A program made the translations under genes and the position numbers. The notes beneath the pieces are model-generated. The model did no database searches and was not told the DNA's origin. It saw nothing but the letters and a program-made list of their open reading frames with translations. A stretch of 64,000 nucleotides of DNA from contig PYST01000198.1 of the NCBI GenBank assembly GCA_003049485.1, positions 1 through 64,000 on the forward strand. Reading direction: 5' to 3'. The number at the start of each line of letters is the position of its first letter. The first letter of the stretch is position 1. The DNA comes from Ophioceras dolichostomum. Taxonomy: Eukaryota > Ascomycota > Sordariomycetes > Magnaporthales > Ophioceraceae. Shown here in pieces: positions 13,013 through 24,400 of the stretch.

Positions 13013-14415
13013 TCACTCTTCCAGTGGGGTCTCCTTTCCGGCGGCGTCCAGGTCGGCGCCCTGGCCGCCGTACTCCTTGGGCAGCTGCTCGCCCAGGTTA
13101 GCGACCTTACTCTCCTTGAACTCGCCGGCGAGAGCGGTTCCGTTGCTCATGGGGTGGAACTTCTTGAGAGTCTTGGGCGCCACGAAGAGCTTCATCAGAC
13201 CGTACATGAAGCCCATAACAGCTGGCACGTTGACGAAGAACTTCTCCTTCAGAAGCTCCGGGTAGTTCTGGGCCATGACCTTGATCGTCTCGGACGACGC
13301 GGTCCGAACCGACGTCGGCTGCCGGAGGAAGCTGATGGACTTGTAATCGTGGACCTGGTAGATCTTGTAGGGGTCGTACGAAGCGGTGATGGGCACAGTC
13401 GCCGTGGCGATCGAGAGATCCTGCAGCGCGAGCTCCATGAGGGCCACACGCCAGTCGATGAACCTGACCAAATTTAAGTCGAAATCGCAACGGACCGTCA
13501 TCAGTTTTGGTCATATAAAAGCTGTACAGCTGGCAAACGAAGCAGGTGGGCGGGAAGACTTGTTGAAAAAAACAAAAAAACAAAAATTCCAGCGCGGGCG
13601 TCCTCCTTTCCTGTTGGGACGTGTCGGTTTTGCGTAGGAAACCGAGTGGGGTAAACTCACTCTTGCAAAGTTCCAAACGTCTGCTCAATGGACTTGGCGC
13701 CGCCATAAATGTTCCACGTGAACACTTCCTTCGACTCTGGGCCCTTGACATCCTCGGCAGCAGCAAAGGTCGTGACGTATCCCAGACCGCCGAACTTGGA
13801 TTTGTTGTAGCTCTTCTTCACCAGGTCCAGCGGCTTGGCCTGGGCTCGCCAGTCCAGCGTCTTGGTCAGCTGGTCTTTGGCCTTGACGAAATCGCCATCG
13901 TTCGCGTTGAGGTACTTCTGAAGCACAATCTGGGAGGGCACGCTGGTGGCCGGATCAGCAAGCGTGACACCCCAGACCTCCGGGTGAGCGTGAGCCTCGG
14001 CAACTGCCCAGAGGTCCTGGAGCTTGTCCTGGGGCTTTTCCTGGGCCTTGTCCTTCTCTGTGTCCTGGGTCTTGTCTGCGTCCTTGTCGGTCGAAGAAGC
14101 GGCTGGGGCATCGGTGGCCTCAGCACTTGGCTCCTTAACAGTTTCCTTGACAGATTCCACTCCGGCAGCCTCGTCCTTAACGGGATCCTCTTTGGCAGGA
14201 GCGTCGGCAGCAGCGTCAACAGACGGCGCCGTCGAAGCCTCGGTCGTCACAGGCGCAGGGGTCTCGGTCGGGGCCTCCGCGGCTGCAGAGGCAGGTTTTG
14301 TCGAAGCAACGGCAGCATCAGAGACAACAGGCTCGGACACTACAGCTCCAGCGCTAGCAGCGACAGGAGCTGGCTCTGTGGCAGTCGGGACAGCATCGGG
14401 CTTGGAGTCGGCCAT
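13013..14415 (-). CDS. SFH5: Phosphatidylinositol transfer protein Sfh5 (CRAL-TRIO/Sec14 family)
   Basis: Two exons, 14415-13661 and 13463-13013, are joined by a 197-nt GTGAGT...CAG intron that restores the Glu codon before FIDWRVALME. The product is about 401 residues. The first third is low-complexity Ala/Thr/Glu/Pro/Lys. Next come a CRAL-TRIO N-terminal segment (LQKYLNANDGDFVKAKDQL) and the lipid-binding domain with YKIYQVHDYKSISFLR, PELLKEKFFVNVP and a C-terminal KYGGQGADL-like tail (LPKEYGGQGADL). Sfh5 proteins exchange phosphatidylinositol between membranes at the ER and plasma membrane, and some bind haem. The Met at 14415 is chosen because upstream sequence in this frame lacks protein-like composition. 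Confidence 0.92.
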
Positions 14416-16397
14416 GGCTGATGGAATAGAGGGGCAGTCGTGGATCTTCTGGAACTGGGGTTGGAGCTGAGCTGGAGCTTGCGGTACCGTCGGGCTACGG
14501 GGCCTAGCTGGGAAACTGACCGACAATGGCCGGTGGTGATCAATGGGGCGACTAGCGTAATGGGTGGATGGATGAGAATGCTGATTCGACGACGCAATAC
14601 GAGCCGCATGAGCTGTACTGGACGACGCACAATGGAGACGCAATGGACGTCGGGCTGGATTGGGAGGGGTGGTAGAAAGCTGCAGGTAGTAGCTTGAAGG
14701 TACGCACACTGGAGACCGTTTGTGGCAGACTTTCACGATCGACACACTCTCCGATTGAAATTTGTTTGTCTCTGGCTGGAAAATCGAACGATGCGCGGGC
14801 CGTTTGACAGGCGTGGGTGCGTCTGCGTTGCCTTAGCTCTGCAGAACCCCACTCTTGAACTCCACTACAGCACAATTCCCGAATTAGGACGACAAGGAAA
14901 CAACAAGGGCTGTGAGGGCTAGGCACTATCACTAGGTGAACAGAGCGGTTGGAGCGGGCAATTGTGAAATGGTACCGAAATATCCATCCAGGATTCCACC
15001 GTCCAGTCCCTACTACGTATGTAGGAGAGACTGAACGGAGAGTTGTCCCGCTCCCACGTGTGACGGACAGCCTTACTTATTACTTATTATCTGATGATCT
15101 CGTAAACAGCAGACCTGTCTCGAGACGATCCATCCATACTAAACGCTGACCCGTGCGGATAAGGTTAAGCATATTCATACCGAGAGGGCTGCCCTCGTAC
15201 CACAGCAACACAGGAATGGGAACCACTCGTGGCCTGAGACCTGGAGAAGAGATTATCCCTCTCCAGACTGCCTACCTATGCACACTCATCTATCCAAGGA
15301 TATGCACATCACAATCACCACCGACAAGGCGCTAACGCTCATCAGGGCAACATGGTGCGAGCTAGGTACCCATCGCAGTCTGTTGTGTGCAGTGTGCACG
15401 CAGGTTGGTTGGCAATGCGACTCCCCACCGGCCTATCATGGGTGGTCCTACGCGCCTGCTCACTGCCTGCCCCTAGCTAGGTATCTATGTGTACGTGCGA
15501 GTTATGTGGTGCCCTCACGCCCGGTATGCTGTAAATTGGGCATGTCTATCGACCCTGACTTTTCCTCTCTCATTTTCGATAGTGGACAGAAGGTGGAGTG
15601 GAAGACGGACCGGATCATTTCCCCCAGGCACGCACCAGAGCATCACTCTATAGACTGCCTCATAGCAACGCCAAAGATGGCGAAAGCCGATCGTAACACC
15701 CTTCAAACGTTAGTTGGCAATTTGGTTGAGCGTTTTGCACCTGAAGACAGAGAGATATCCCGAGCACCCTAGATCTGGATGTGCCGTGCTGCCAGCCCCA
15801 GGAAACCCGCAGGAAGCATGGCAACGTGGGATCCATACCCGATCCATCCAGCCTTCCTCTGAATCCGAATCCCCTCGCGCTCCAACCCGCTCTCCACTTC
15901 ACGACCACTATGGGGATTTTCAGCATTAGCCCCTTGGCGTCACCGCGGGTTAGGTTCCCGACCAGGTTCACCTGCTCACCGCCCCAGTCACCCCCCAGAA
16001 AATACTGCAAAGATAAGGAGTGTCTGGTTGATATCCTCACGCGTTGGCAGACTGGCAACAGAGAATGCGGGGCAGTTGGCTTAGGCGAGGAACTGGTCTA
16101 GGCTACTCAGGCCAATCTGAAAACTGACTAGATGGATTGTATGTAAGTGTCGTGTGTATATGTACTGGATGCAACCCCCTTTCCCCCAATGCTACCCACA
16201 GACTATCTTCCCTCGTTGTCGTCTGCCCTCCGGCTCAAACGTCCCTTCCTGCCTCTCCTTCTCTACGTCTTCATCCACCCACAAGCCCCCTCCATGTTCG
16301 CCTATCCTCCCATTTCCTAAAAATCTGAACATTTGCCTACCCCGCGCCCGTTTCCCTGCACGCCGCGGTTCCCCACTTGCCCATCTTGTTGACGAGA
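14416..16397. other. Intergenic region, no gene seen
   Basis: This lies between the 5' end of the Sfh5-like gene (minus) and the start of the P450 gene (plus), so it should hold both promoters. The part next to 14416 is a likely 5' UTR. Open frames at 15.3-16.1 kb on both strands have no recognisable domain, no supportable splice partners and no coding-like composition. Confidence 0.6.
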
Positions 16398-18480
16398 ATG
16401 CCGCTGCTCTTTTCGCAGCCGCGGCTGCTCTTGGAGAGCCCCGTTGTCGCGACGGCCGTCCAGGTCGTGGTCTCTGGGAGATATTTCTGGGCCACAGCGC
16501 TGGGATGTCTCTCGCACGCCCTCTTCTGGATCCACGGTAATCACCTGGGCAGGCCGTCCGCCCTTCGCACTGTGGTTGTGTACATGGGCAACATCGCAGT
16601 TTTCACGCTGTTGAATGTCCTGGCCTTTGGGCTGAGTGCCGGCCTGACATACTCAGCGTTCCTTTCCCTGTGGTACTTCGTCGGCTTGTTCTCGAGCATC
16701 ATCGTCTATCGCCTGTTCTTCCACCGGATACGACATTTCCCCGGGCCCTTCGTCGGCAAGTTCACCAAGTTGCACGGCATCTGGATCAACCGCCATCACC
16801 GAATGCACGAGTGGTTCTTGGATATGCAGGAGAAGTATGGCGACTTCGTGCGTATCGGCCCAAACGAGCTGATGGTGCTCCACATCGACGCTGTCGAGGT
16901 GATACACGGCGGCCGTTCGCGCTGCACCAAGGGACCCGTGTATGAAGCTGTCACCCTGAACGGCGAGGGCAGCGTGGCCACGATGCTGGACCCTTACCAG
17001 CACCGATGGCGCCGGCAGCTGTGGGACAAGGGGCTCAGCACCAAGAACCTCCACGTCTACGAGCAGGGCATGCTGAACACGATCAACGAGTTTCTGCGGA
17101 AGATGGACGAGCTCGAGGGCACGCCCGTCAACACCACCCTGTACAGCCTGCTGATCCCGTTCACCAACATGGGCTACGCCGGGTTCACGCGGTCGTGGAA
17201 TCTGTTGCAGGCCGGAAAGGAGAATCGGCTGCTAGACATCATCGAGGTCATCGTCTCCAACGCCTCCATATTCGGCCACAGCCTGAGCTGGCCGCTCCAG
17301 CTGCTCGCGCCGCTAAACGAGATCTTCAACTTCGACCCGAGGCAGCGGGAGTTTATCCAGCTCCTCGACGACTGCATTCGGGACCGCATTAATGTGAGTA
17401 TTACCATCCAAAAGACCCAAAGACTCAAACGATTCGAATTTATTCCCGATCGGTCACGCATTGGCGTCCTTTAACATTCTCGATAAACATAGCGGCCCGA
17501 TGCCGCCGAGCTCACCGACCTCATGTCCCACCTCCTGGCCGACTACACGTCCGAGAAGCCCCGAGCCTTGCGCAATGTGGACATGATGCGGATGGACACT
17601 GCTGCGGTTATCATCGCGGCCAGCGGTAATTAACAGTTCACCCAGCCCTACTTCCTCCCCCCTGCTATCACGGATCGATTTCTCACATCAGACCAAACCG
17701 TAGACACCATGGCTGTGACCTTGGCGATGGCATTCTATCACCTAGCAAAGTTTCCGGAAATGCGGGCCAAGCTCAGAGACGAGCTGCGCCCACTTGCCCG
17801 CGCGCAATCGAGCGTGTTCTCTACTGCAGACCTTGCGGAAGCCGGATACCTCAATGGCATCATCAACGAGGCCTTGCGCATGTTCCCTCCCGTCTCTGCA
17901 GGCGGCAGTCGCATCACACCTGAGGATGGGGTCTACATCGGGGACACGTTCATCCCGCCTGGCGTCGAGGTCTTCCTCGCACACTGGAATTACCATAGAA
18001 GTTTGTGGAACCCCATTCGACTTTGAGTCGGCATCGATCATAATCTTCGCACAGCTTGCGCAACTTTACAGCTTGCATAGTTTTCTAACTGGCATGGGGA
18101 CTAGGCGAGCGATTCTGGAAGGAACCGAACACATTCATGCCTGAGCGATGGACGCCAGTCCGAGCGGATGCCATCATCGACAGCAGGGCATTCCATCCAT
18201 TCAATATCGGTCTGTGATCTCTTCACCATCGCCCGAAGCAGAAGCTAAGAAGCTGACCGCTCATGGTACAGGAACATATAACTGCGTCGGCCGTCGATTC
18301 GCCTTGATGTTCATGCGCATGGTCTTGTCGTACACGATCTGGAACTTCGACTTCCAGTTTGCCCCTGGCGAAGACGGGACGGCCATGATGGAGAAGATAA
18401 GGAACGAAATCGTACTGAAGGCTGGTCCATGTTTCGTCACGTTCAAGAGACTCCCTAGCAGCAACGGCGATGAGGCTTGA
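16398..18480 (+). CDS. Cytochrome P450 monooxygenase
   Basis: Five exons, 16398-17393, 17493-17625, 17704-18000, 18105-18209 and 18272-18480, all GT-AG and phase-consistent, give about 579 residues. Two or three N-terminal hydrophobic helices anchor it in the ER membrane. They are followed by the Pro-rich hinge HFPGPFVGKFTKLHGIW. The I-helix reads AASDTMAVTL across intron 2. The ExxR motif is EALR, the PERW motif is MPERW, and the haem-binding loop is FHPFNIGTYNCVGRRFAL with Cys at about residue 515. The loop has Tyr where many P450s have Arg. The start at 16398 is the first ATG of the open frame. The clan and substrate cannot be assigned. The zinc-finger regulator directly downstream, in the same direction, could control it, but only proximity supports this. 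Confidence 0.93.
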
Positions 18481-19183
18481 GGTGAGACATAACTCTCTCT
18501 CTCTCTCTTTTTTTTTTCCATCTCTTTCGGAGATAAAGACTCCTTCCTACCTTCCTCTGAAGCACGCTTATGGCGGTTGTTGCCTTTCCCGGTCAGGTCG
18601 ATGACCAGATACAACGCGGCTCAGATTGAATGATTCACACTTTGCCACTTCAGATGCGTGTCTTTTACACACATCTAAGTGCCAGCCCTGAAATGGATGA
18701 TGACTGGAAGGTCCAATCGTGATGGTGAGAAAGATGATCGAAGGGGCATTCAGGGACACAGTGTCAGCAGTGCGAATTTTCTGCACTTTTCGGAAACAAG
18801 GCACTGTTCGGCATCCCACACGGTTTCTAAGGGATTTCAAACTACGAGCTTAATCAGCGCTTTTCATGGGGCATAGATATGTGGGGCATCTCCATCCCTG
18901 AGCGACGAGCCCCAAGGTACCGTCGACATGCTGTCGACTTGTTCGACCTCGGCCTCTCATGCTCAAGAGGTCCTCCTCCTCAACACTAGTTATCCCATAC
19001 TCCTCACGCCGTGGGCCGATACATACTTCTATTCTCATTTCCAGAACGACTATCATGCTCCTCTCGCTATATCTTCCTGCCCATCGCATCTAGTACGTGA
19101 GATTCATCACTCGTTCAACATCACTTATAACTGAACTGCCCGCTAGCAGTCCTCCCTTGTCGGACCCAGGCCACATCGAGAAC
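18481..19183. other. Intergenic region between P450 and regulator
   Basis: About 700 bp containing a CT-rich run with a poly-T tract just after the P450 stop, and the probable promoter of the downstream regulator. No gene is seen. Confidence 0.6.
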
Positions 19184-21394
19184 ATGCCTTTCACTTGTGA
19201 CCGGGGTGGTTGTGGCCGATCGTATCAGCGGAAGGAACACCTCAACCGTCATATGAAGGACCATGATTCTGTGCGGTCCTTTGAGTGCCCAGCGTGTGAT
19301 GCGAAGTTCTCGAGAGGGTAGGTATATTAGGGGTAGGTTTAGGCGCCTCGCCACTACCTCACCCCCTCCCGGTTAAAAAAAAGTCTCGCCTGAACTGCGG
19401 CTACTACCGCCGCTATTATCTTCCCCAAGGTCCGTCCCCAGTCAGGGCCATAGCTTAGGGGCGTGCCGTCCGGCATGCGAAGTCGCTGCAACCCTGCCGC
19501 CCTCCCACCGGCCGGCTCGCCCGCCAGATCCCTCAACGTCTAAGGGGCTAGTCGGGCAATGTGGCACCCAAGGCTAACCCAACCCCACCTTATGTCCCAA
19601 TCCTGACAATGCCGCTAGAGATACTCTCCGCCGCCACATGAGCCTGCATGGCCCTCGAGCTTCTGCCCCTCTGCCAGGCCGTGTTGCCCAGGCATGCGAG
19701 CACTGTCACCGAAACAAGACACGATGCGACGGGGCGAGGCCCACCTGCACACCTTGTGGCGACAAGGGTCGAACGTGTGTGTATGCGCCTCGATTCGAAC
19801 GGGCACCTGCGGATTCCCAGGCTGCGTCCGATGGGAACCCTGATCTTTCACCCGGATCTGAGGATGTACCCGCCGCCACCCCGGCCACTGGCACTGGCCC
19901 TCGAACCACGTCGCCGGTCGCCCCGCCGATCGACAAGCATGCTATGGAGCTGGATGAGCCGACACACTCACTCACGGCTTCTACGGTCCCGACCCCAACC
20001 CTCACGGTCGCGTCGACCTCCACTACCCATACTTCCACCGCAACCGAAGAGTCCTCGGTACCCACAGTAGTGGCTCGCCAACTGTCAGGGGAACCAAGAG
20101 CGCTAGAACCAGCACCAGCTCCTTTCCTGAGTTCTTTTGGGGACGATGTCCAAGCATACGACACAGCGGATGCTTTGCTCCTGCTATCCGCATCTTGGGA
20201 CGCAGGGATCATCTGCCGTACCGTCGAACGCAAGTACTTCGAAATGTTCCACCCGCACTGGCCACTGCTTCACCGAGTATCATTTGAACGGAGCTTACAC
20301 ATCAAGCCGCTCACCCGTGCCGTCATGACTATCGGACTGTTCTTCTTCGGCACGCCAGAATCTCGCAGTCTGGCGAAGTCTCAGCACGCCGTGCTGCTAT
20401 CTGACATTCAGAACGACATCGTCAGTGCAGTCCCGCCCATTCTATCTAGATTTTCTGCTCAGTCATGCTTTATCCTGGCTTTTTTCTAGCTTGCCCTAGA
20501 GAAAGCCAGCGGTAGAAGGGCATCACGCCTGGCGAAGACTCGACAGAAGATAGGAATGCTTAGCTGACCGGTCCAACCTCGTCGGATGCAACAGTTGCCG
20601 TCGCTCGTGGCGAAAGCTCGAGCGGGCGAAATCAGGGGTCCCACCGCCGAACTGCTACCACAGCTCCAGGCAATCCTCCTTCCAATGATCCTCAGCATGT
20701 ACAGGGGCGATAAGTCGGTCGACACGGCGATGACGTTGAATGCTATCCTGGTGCAACTCTTCAGCCTAGTCGGCGTATTCGAGCAATCTCAGATCTCGGC
20801 TGGGCTTTCATACCTGCCAGAAAGCAGCTGCCCGTGGATACACAAAGATTCATTCCAGAGGTCAGTGTGATACTATAATAACTGCCAGGTACCTACTCTG
20901 TTGCCACATTCATCAAAAACAGCGAGGCACATGCATGCCACTAACAACACCGAAATCTTTCCGTCAGGCTCGCTCTCCTACACTTCAAGTTCCACCTGGC
21001 GATCAACACCCTCGTCATAAGCCTCTTCCCCTGGCTGAAGTTTTCGGCCGCGGTCGAGCCCTCGATGCTGAACGTGAGGACGCCCCTCCCCCCCTCGTGG
21101 TGGGACAACGAGCCCGTGCAGTGGGACCGCTCGGCGAGGGCGCTGGCCATGCAGGTGGACGACGACCCGGCCGACGACGAGACTCTGGTGGTGAGCAGGA
21201 TCTTCGCCCGGCTGAGCGCCACGCGGAAGCGGACCGTCTTGCTGCCCCTCCTCGCCTGGGACCAGAACCTCGGCATGGCGTTGGCTTGCTGGTGCGACCG
21301 GCCGGAGGGCGAGCCCGACTCGCAGTTTATCGAAAGGCTGAGACCTTACGTGCATCGGCCGATGGGCATTGCCCCAGAGCTTGGACCCAGGTAG
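19184..21394 (+). CDS. Transcription factor with two C2H2 fingers plus Zn2Cys6 cluster
   Basis: Four exons, 19184-19317, 19619-20420, 20595-20860 and 20968-21394, give about 542 residues. Finger 1 is C5-X4-C10-X12-H23-X3-H27. Finger 2 (C35, C38, H51, H55, with FSRGDTLRRH) is completed only by splicing the 301-nt first intron. A Zn2Cys6 cluster follows at C71, C74, C81, C88, C91 and C98. A Thr/Pro-rich linker leads to a fungal middle-homology region (FEMFHPHWPLLHR, LLSDIQNDI, LQAILLPMILSMYRGD). Intron 2 (20421-20594) has a GTCAGT donor, a GCTGAC branch site and an ACAG acceptor. It removes two in-frame stops at 20487 and 20565, so the gene need not be broken. Intron 3 uses the same GTCAGT donor. 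The protein is a nuclear DNA-binding regulator whose targets are unknown. Confidence 0.85.
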
Positions 21395-21474
21395 ATACGT
21401 AGATGAATGCATGCTAGGAAGGCACAAATAGACAGGAGACAGTTTCTGCAGGCGACCGACCAACCCCCTTGAGT

Positions 21475-24400
21475 TCATGTCCCAAAGTGCACGAAGGGGA
21501 TCCAATCGGACCTGAACGACGGCCTAGACGGTGGTGCGAACCCTTCCTGGTGATCCAAGTCGTCTCCGTCACGATCGGCCTTCCCTTCCCCTTCCGTCGA
21601 GCGGGGTGAAGGAGGCTCGCGCTGCTCGCCTAGATTGAGATGATCAACCCCGGCATCAAGGGCTTCGTTTGTTATGGTGCCAGCCGTGAATCCGACAACT
21701 TCACGGGTGGAAGGCCCTTCCTCCCCCTCCTCCGTTGCCGCTAACGGTGGCGTCGTCGTCGTCCCCGCTTGCTCTCCAACCCAGGCGTCCCTCCGCGCCA
21801 CGAGGGCGTCGTGCAAGGCCCTGCACACCGACCCGCCCGCCATCCTCGTCACATCGCCGCCGCCGCCGCCCGCGTGCGCGACGAGCCCCCCGTAGAAGAG
21901 CTCGGCGATCCGGGCGCAGCCGTCGTCGGGCACCTGCCAGAGCGTGCCGACGACGTGGCGGAACCCGGCGAGCTGGCAGGCGCTGACGAGGTGGACGGCC
22001 TCGTCGACCAGAGCGTCCACGTCGTTGGCCTTCGTGAGGCAGGCGGAGAGGTACACGAGGAACGGCGGCTCCTCCGTCTCCTCCCCCTCTTCTCCTTTGC
22101 TGAGGAAGGTGTGCGAGCGGAGCTGCTCCACGGTGAGCAGCTCTCCACCCTCAAGGTAGATGCCGCTCTGCGAGGGTCCCGGACGTTCGACCTGCCATGC
22201 CCGGCAAAGTGGAGGAGGGCCGGGGGCCGCTCGGCGAGCGCGGCGAGGACCGCGCCGCGCGTCGGCCGGTCGTGGCGCACGGGCTCTAGACGCAGGCTCG
22301 GGCACATGTTCTCCACGGTCCGGGCCTCGTCGGCCGTGGCGGCAAGGTCGGTCTTGCCCTTGGTTTTGTCCATGACGATGATCAGGGCTGTGCCCGCCGC
22401 CGGCGGCGGGTCGGCACGCTTTGTAGGTGAGACCTCCGGACCTGTAGATGAGACCTCGGGATCTGTCGGTCGTCCCGTCCCTCTTCTTCTGCCTCTGCGG
22501 CCGTACAAAAAGCTGCTTAGGGATGAGATGTACGACGACATGACCCTGTCCAAAACCGTTTCCCCGGTCTGCTTGAAGTGGTAGCCCGCCGCATGGATAG
22601 GAAGGCGTCCCAGGGGACCCGCGAGCATCCAGAAGACGCGGGGCAGCGCTCCCCCCTGGTTGCCCGCCGCACTCGTCCTTGGCCCCCCGAGCCCTAGCGT
22701 CTCGAGCACAGGACGGCAGATGGCGTCCCACATCCACTCGAGGAGCAGGGTGTCGATGAACGGCCGGTGCTTCGTGTGGCGGCCGATGTCCTCTAAGTTC
22801 AGGTCCGGCAGCGGGATGCACTCTGCTCGTCGCGCGCCGATCAGTATGGCGTGTCTCAGCTTCCAGTAGTCGGAGGCGTTGACGACGACAATGGCTTCGT
22901 GGTCGCCCAGCGCCTCCTTCAGCTCGGCCTCGGACGGCGGCCGAAGAAACCGGCTGTCTCTTCGTTCCGCCCTGAGCCCCTCGATCGTGGCGCGGAGGCG
23001 GCCTTCTGCGGCCCGGCGCTCCGCGCGCTCCGAGAGAAACGTCCTCAGGCTGTGGTCGTCCGGGGAAGCTGAGTCTGAGCCCGAGCTCGCGCCGGCGTCG
23101 GTGGTGGCCGGAGCATCCGCGCGAGCCACAGCATGACTGCTGCTGCTCCGGATTCCCTGTCGAGCTGCCCGGAACTCGGAAGCCGCCTCCGAGTCTTCGC
23201 GTCCCGCCGAGGCCGTGCCCCCCCTGGTTTCCATGATCAGGCTTGCGATAATGCCACGGCCGCGCTCCATCAACTCAAGCGCCTGGTACGGCTCCATCCC
23301 GGCCTTCATGGCCAGGGCGGCAGCCATGGGTCCCACGCCCCCGGCCCGTGTGAGAACCCGCAGCACCCTCTGCTGGTCCGACGCGGACAGGGACCTCAGC
23401 GAGAGCGTCTGAAGCAGGTCAAAGGCCCCTTCAAGCAGCTGCACGGCGGTGCCCTCCCTGGTGTTGTCCTTCCTAGAGAGCTTAGTGCAGATGTAGGCCG
23501 CCTTGATGGCCGCGTCGAGTTTCTGGGGCGGCGTGGCGAATCGACTCCCGAAGCACTCCACGTACAGCGCCAGGGCACGCTCCCCGTCCGACTGCTGCCG
23601 GGGCTCAGAGTGGTGGAAGCGGAACTCGTGGGCGGCCGCGAGCAGATGGAGTTGGTTCCCCTCGGCGACGTGGCCGCGGATGGAGTCCATGGACTCCTCC
23701 AGAACCTCGATGGAGCGATCGATGTCTTCCTGGGCGCGGACGCGGCCCTCAAAGAGGGTGTTGTAGCGAATTGACAGTGCATCCCCGATCACTGTGAGGC
23801 ACTTGTGGCAGTCTTTTCCTTGCGGCTGCCCTTCTAACAGGTCCTCGGCGATCCGGATCGCCTCGTCCAGGTCGGCGCTGCTCCTGTCGGCCTTGGCCCG
23901 GGCGACGAGCGTGCCTGCGAGACGGAGGGCCATAGCACGTCTCGTTGGATGTTGCGGGCCCATCTCGTGGCCATCCAGCGACCCCAGCGTGTCCCGCGCG
24001 AGACCGCTGGCGTCCTTCAAGCTCTTCCGACCTTCTGGCGTGTGTTTGAAGCGGTTGTGATGGGCCAGCAAGCAGTCGATGAGGTATGCAACACAGTCGA
24101 AGCCGGTCTTGCTGGGGACCGGGCTGGCCGCGCACGCCTCCTTTGACAGTCGCACCGCCTCGATGAGGTCCCGGCTGTCGTCGTAGCGTAGCCAGGAGTG
24201 GTACAGACGCTGCGCGAGCTGGCATTTCAGCCGCCCCTGGGACGGGTTGCTCCTGTCCATCGCCACAACTACCTCGCCGATCGCCCGAGTGGCGCCGTCG
24301 AAGTCTTCGTCAGCACCAGTCTGGAAATAGATCTGATACCGGAACTCGCCGTACATCTCTAGCATGTCTAGTCTCTTAGGATCTCATACGGGGGTCAGGG

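Noticed and set aside
15278..16101. Overlapping open frames between Sfh5 and the P450 as genes
   Set aside because: They lack domains, have poor composition, and occur on both strands at chance density.
20487..20567. Calling the zinc-finger regulator a pseudogene because of TAG and TGA in frame
   Set aside because: A single intron with good donor, branch and acceptor sites removes both and joins the regulatory domain smoothly.
21769..22584. 271-codon plus-strand open frame opposite the CHAT domain
   Set aside because: It is an antisense shadow; composition follows the complementary coding strand.
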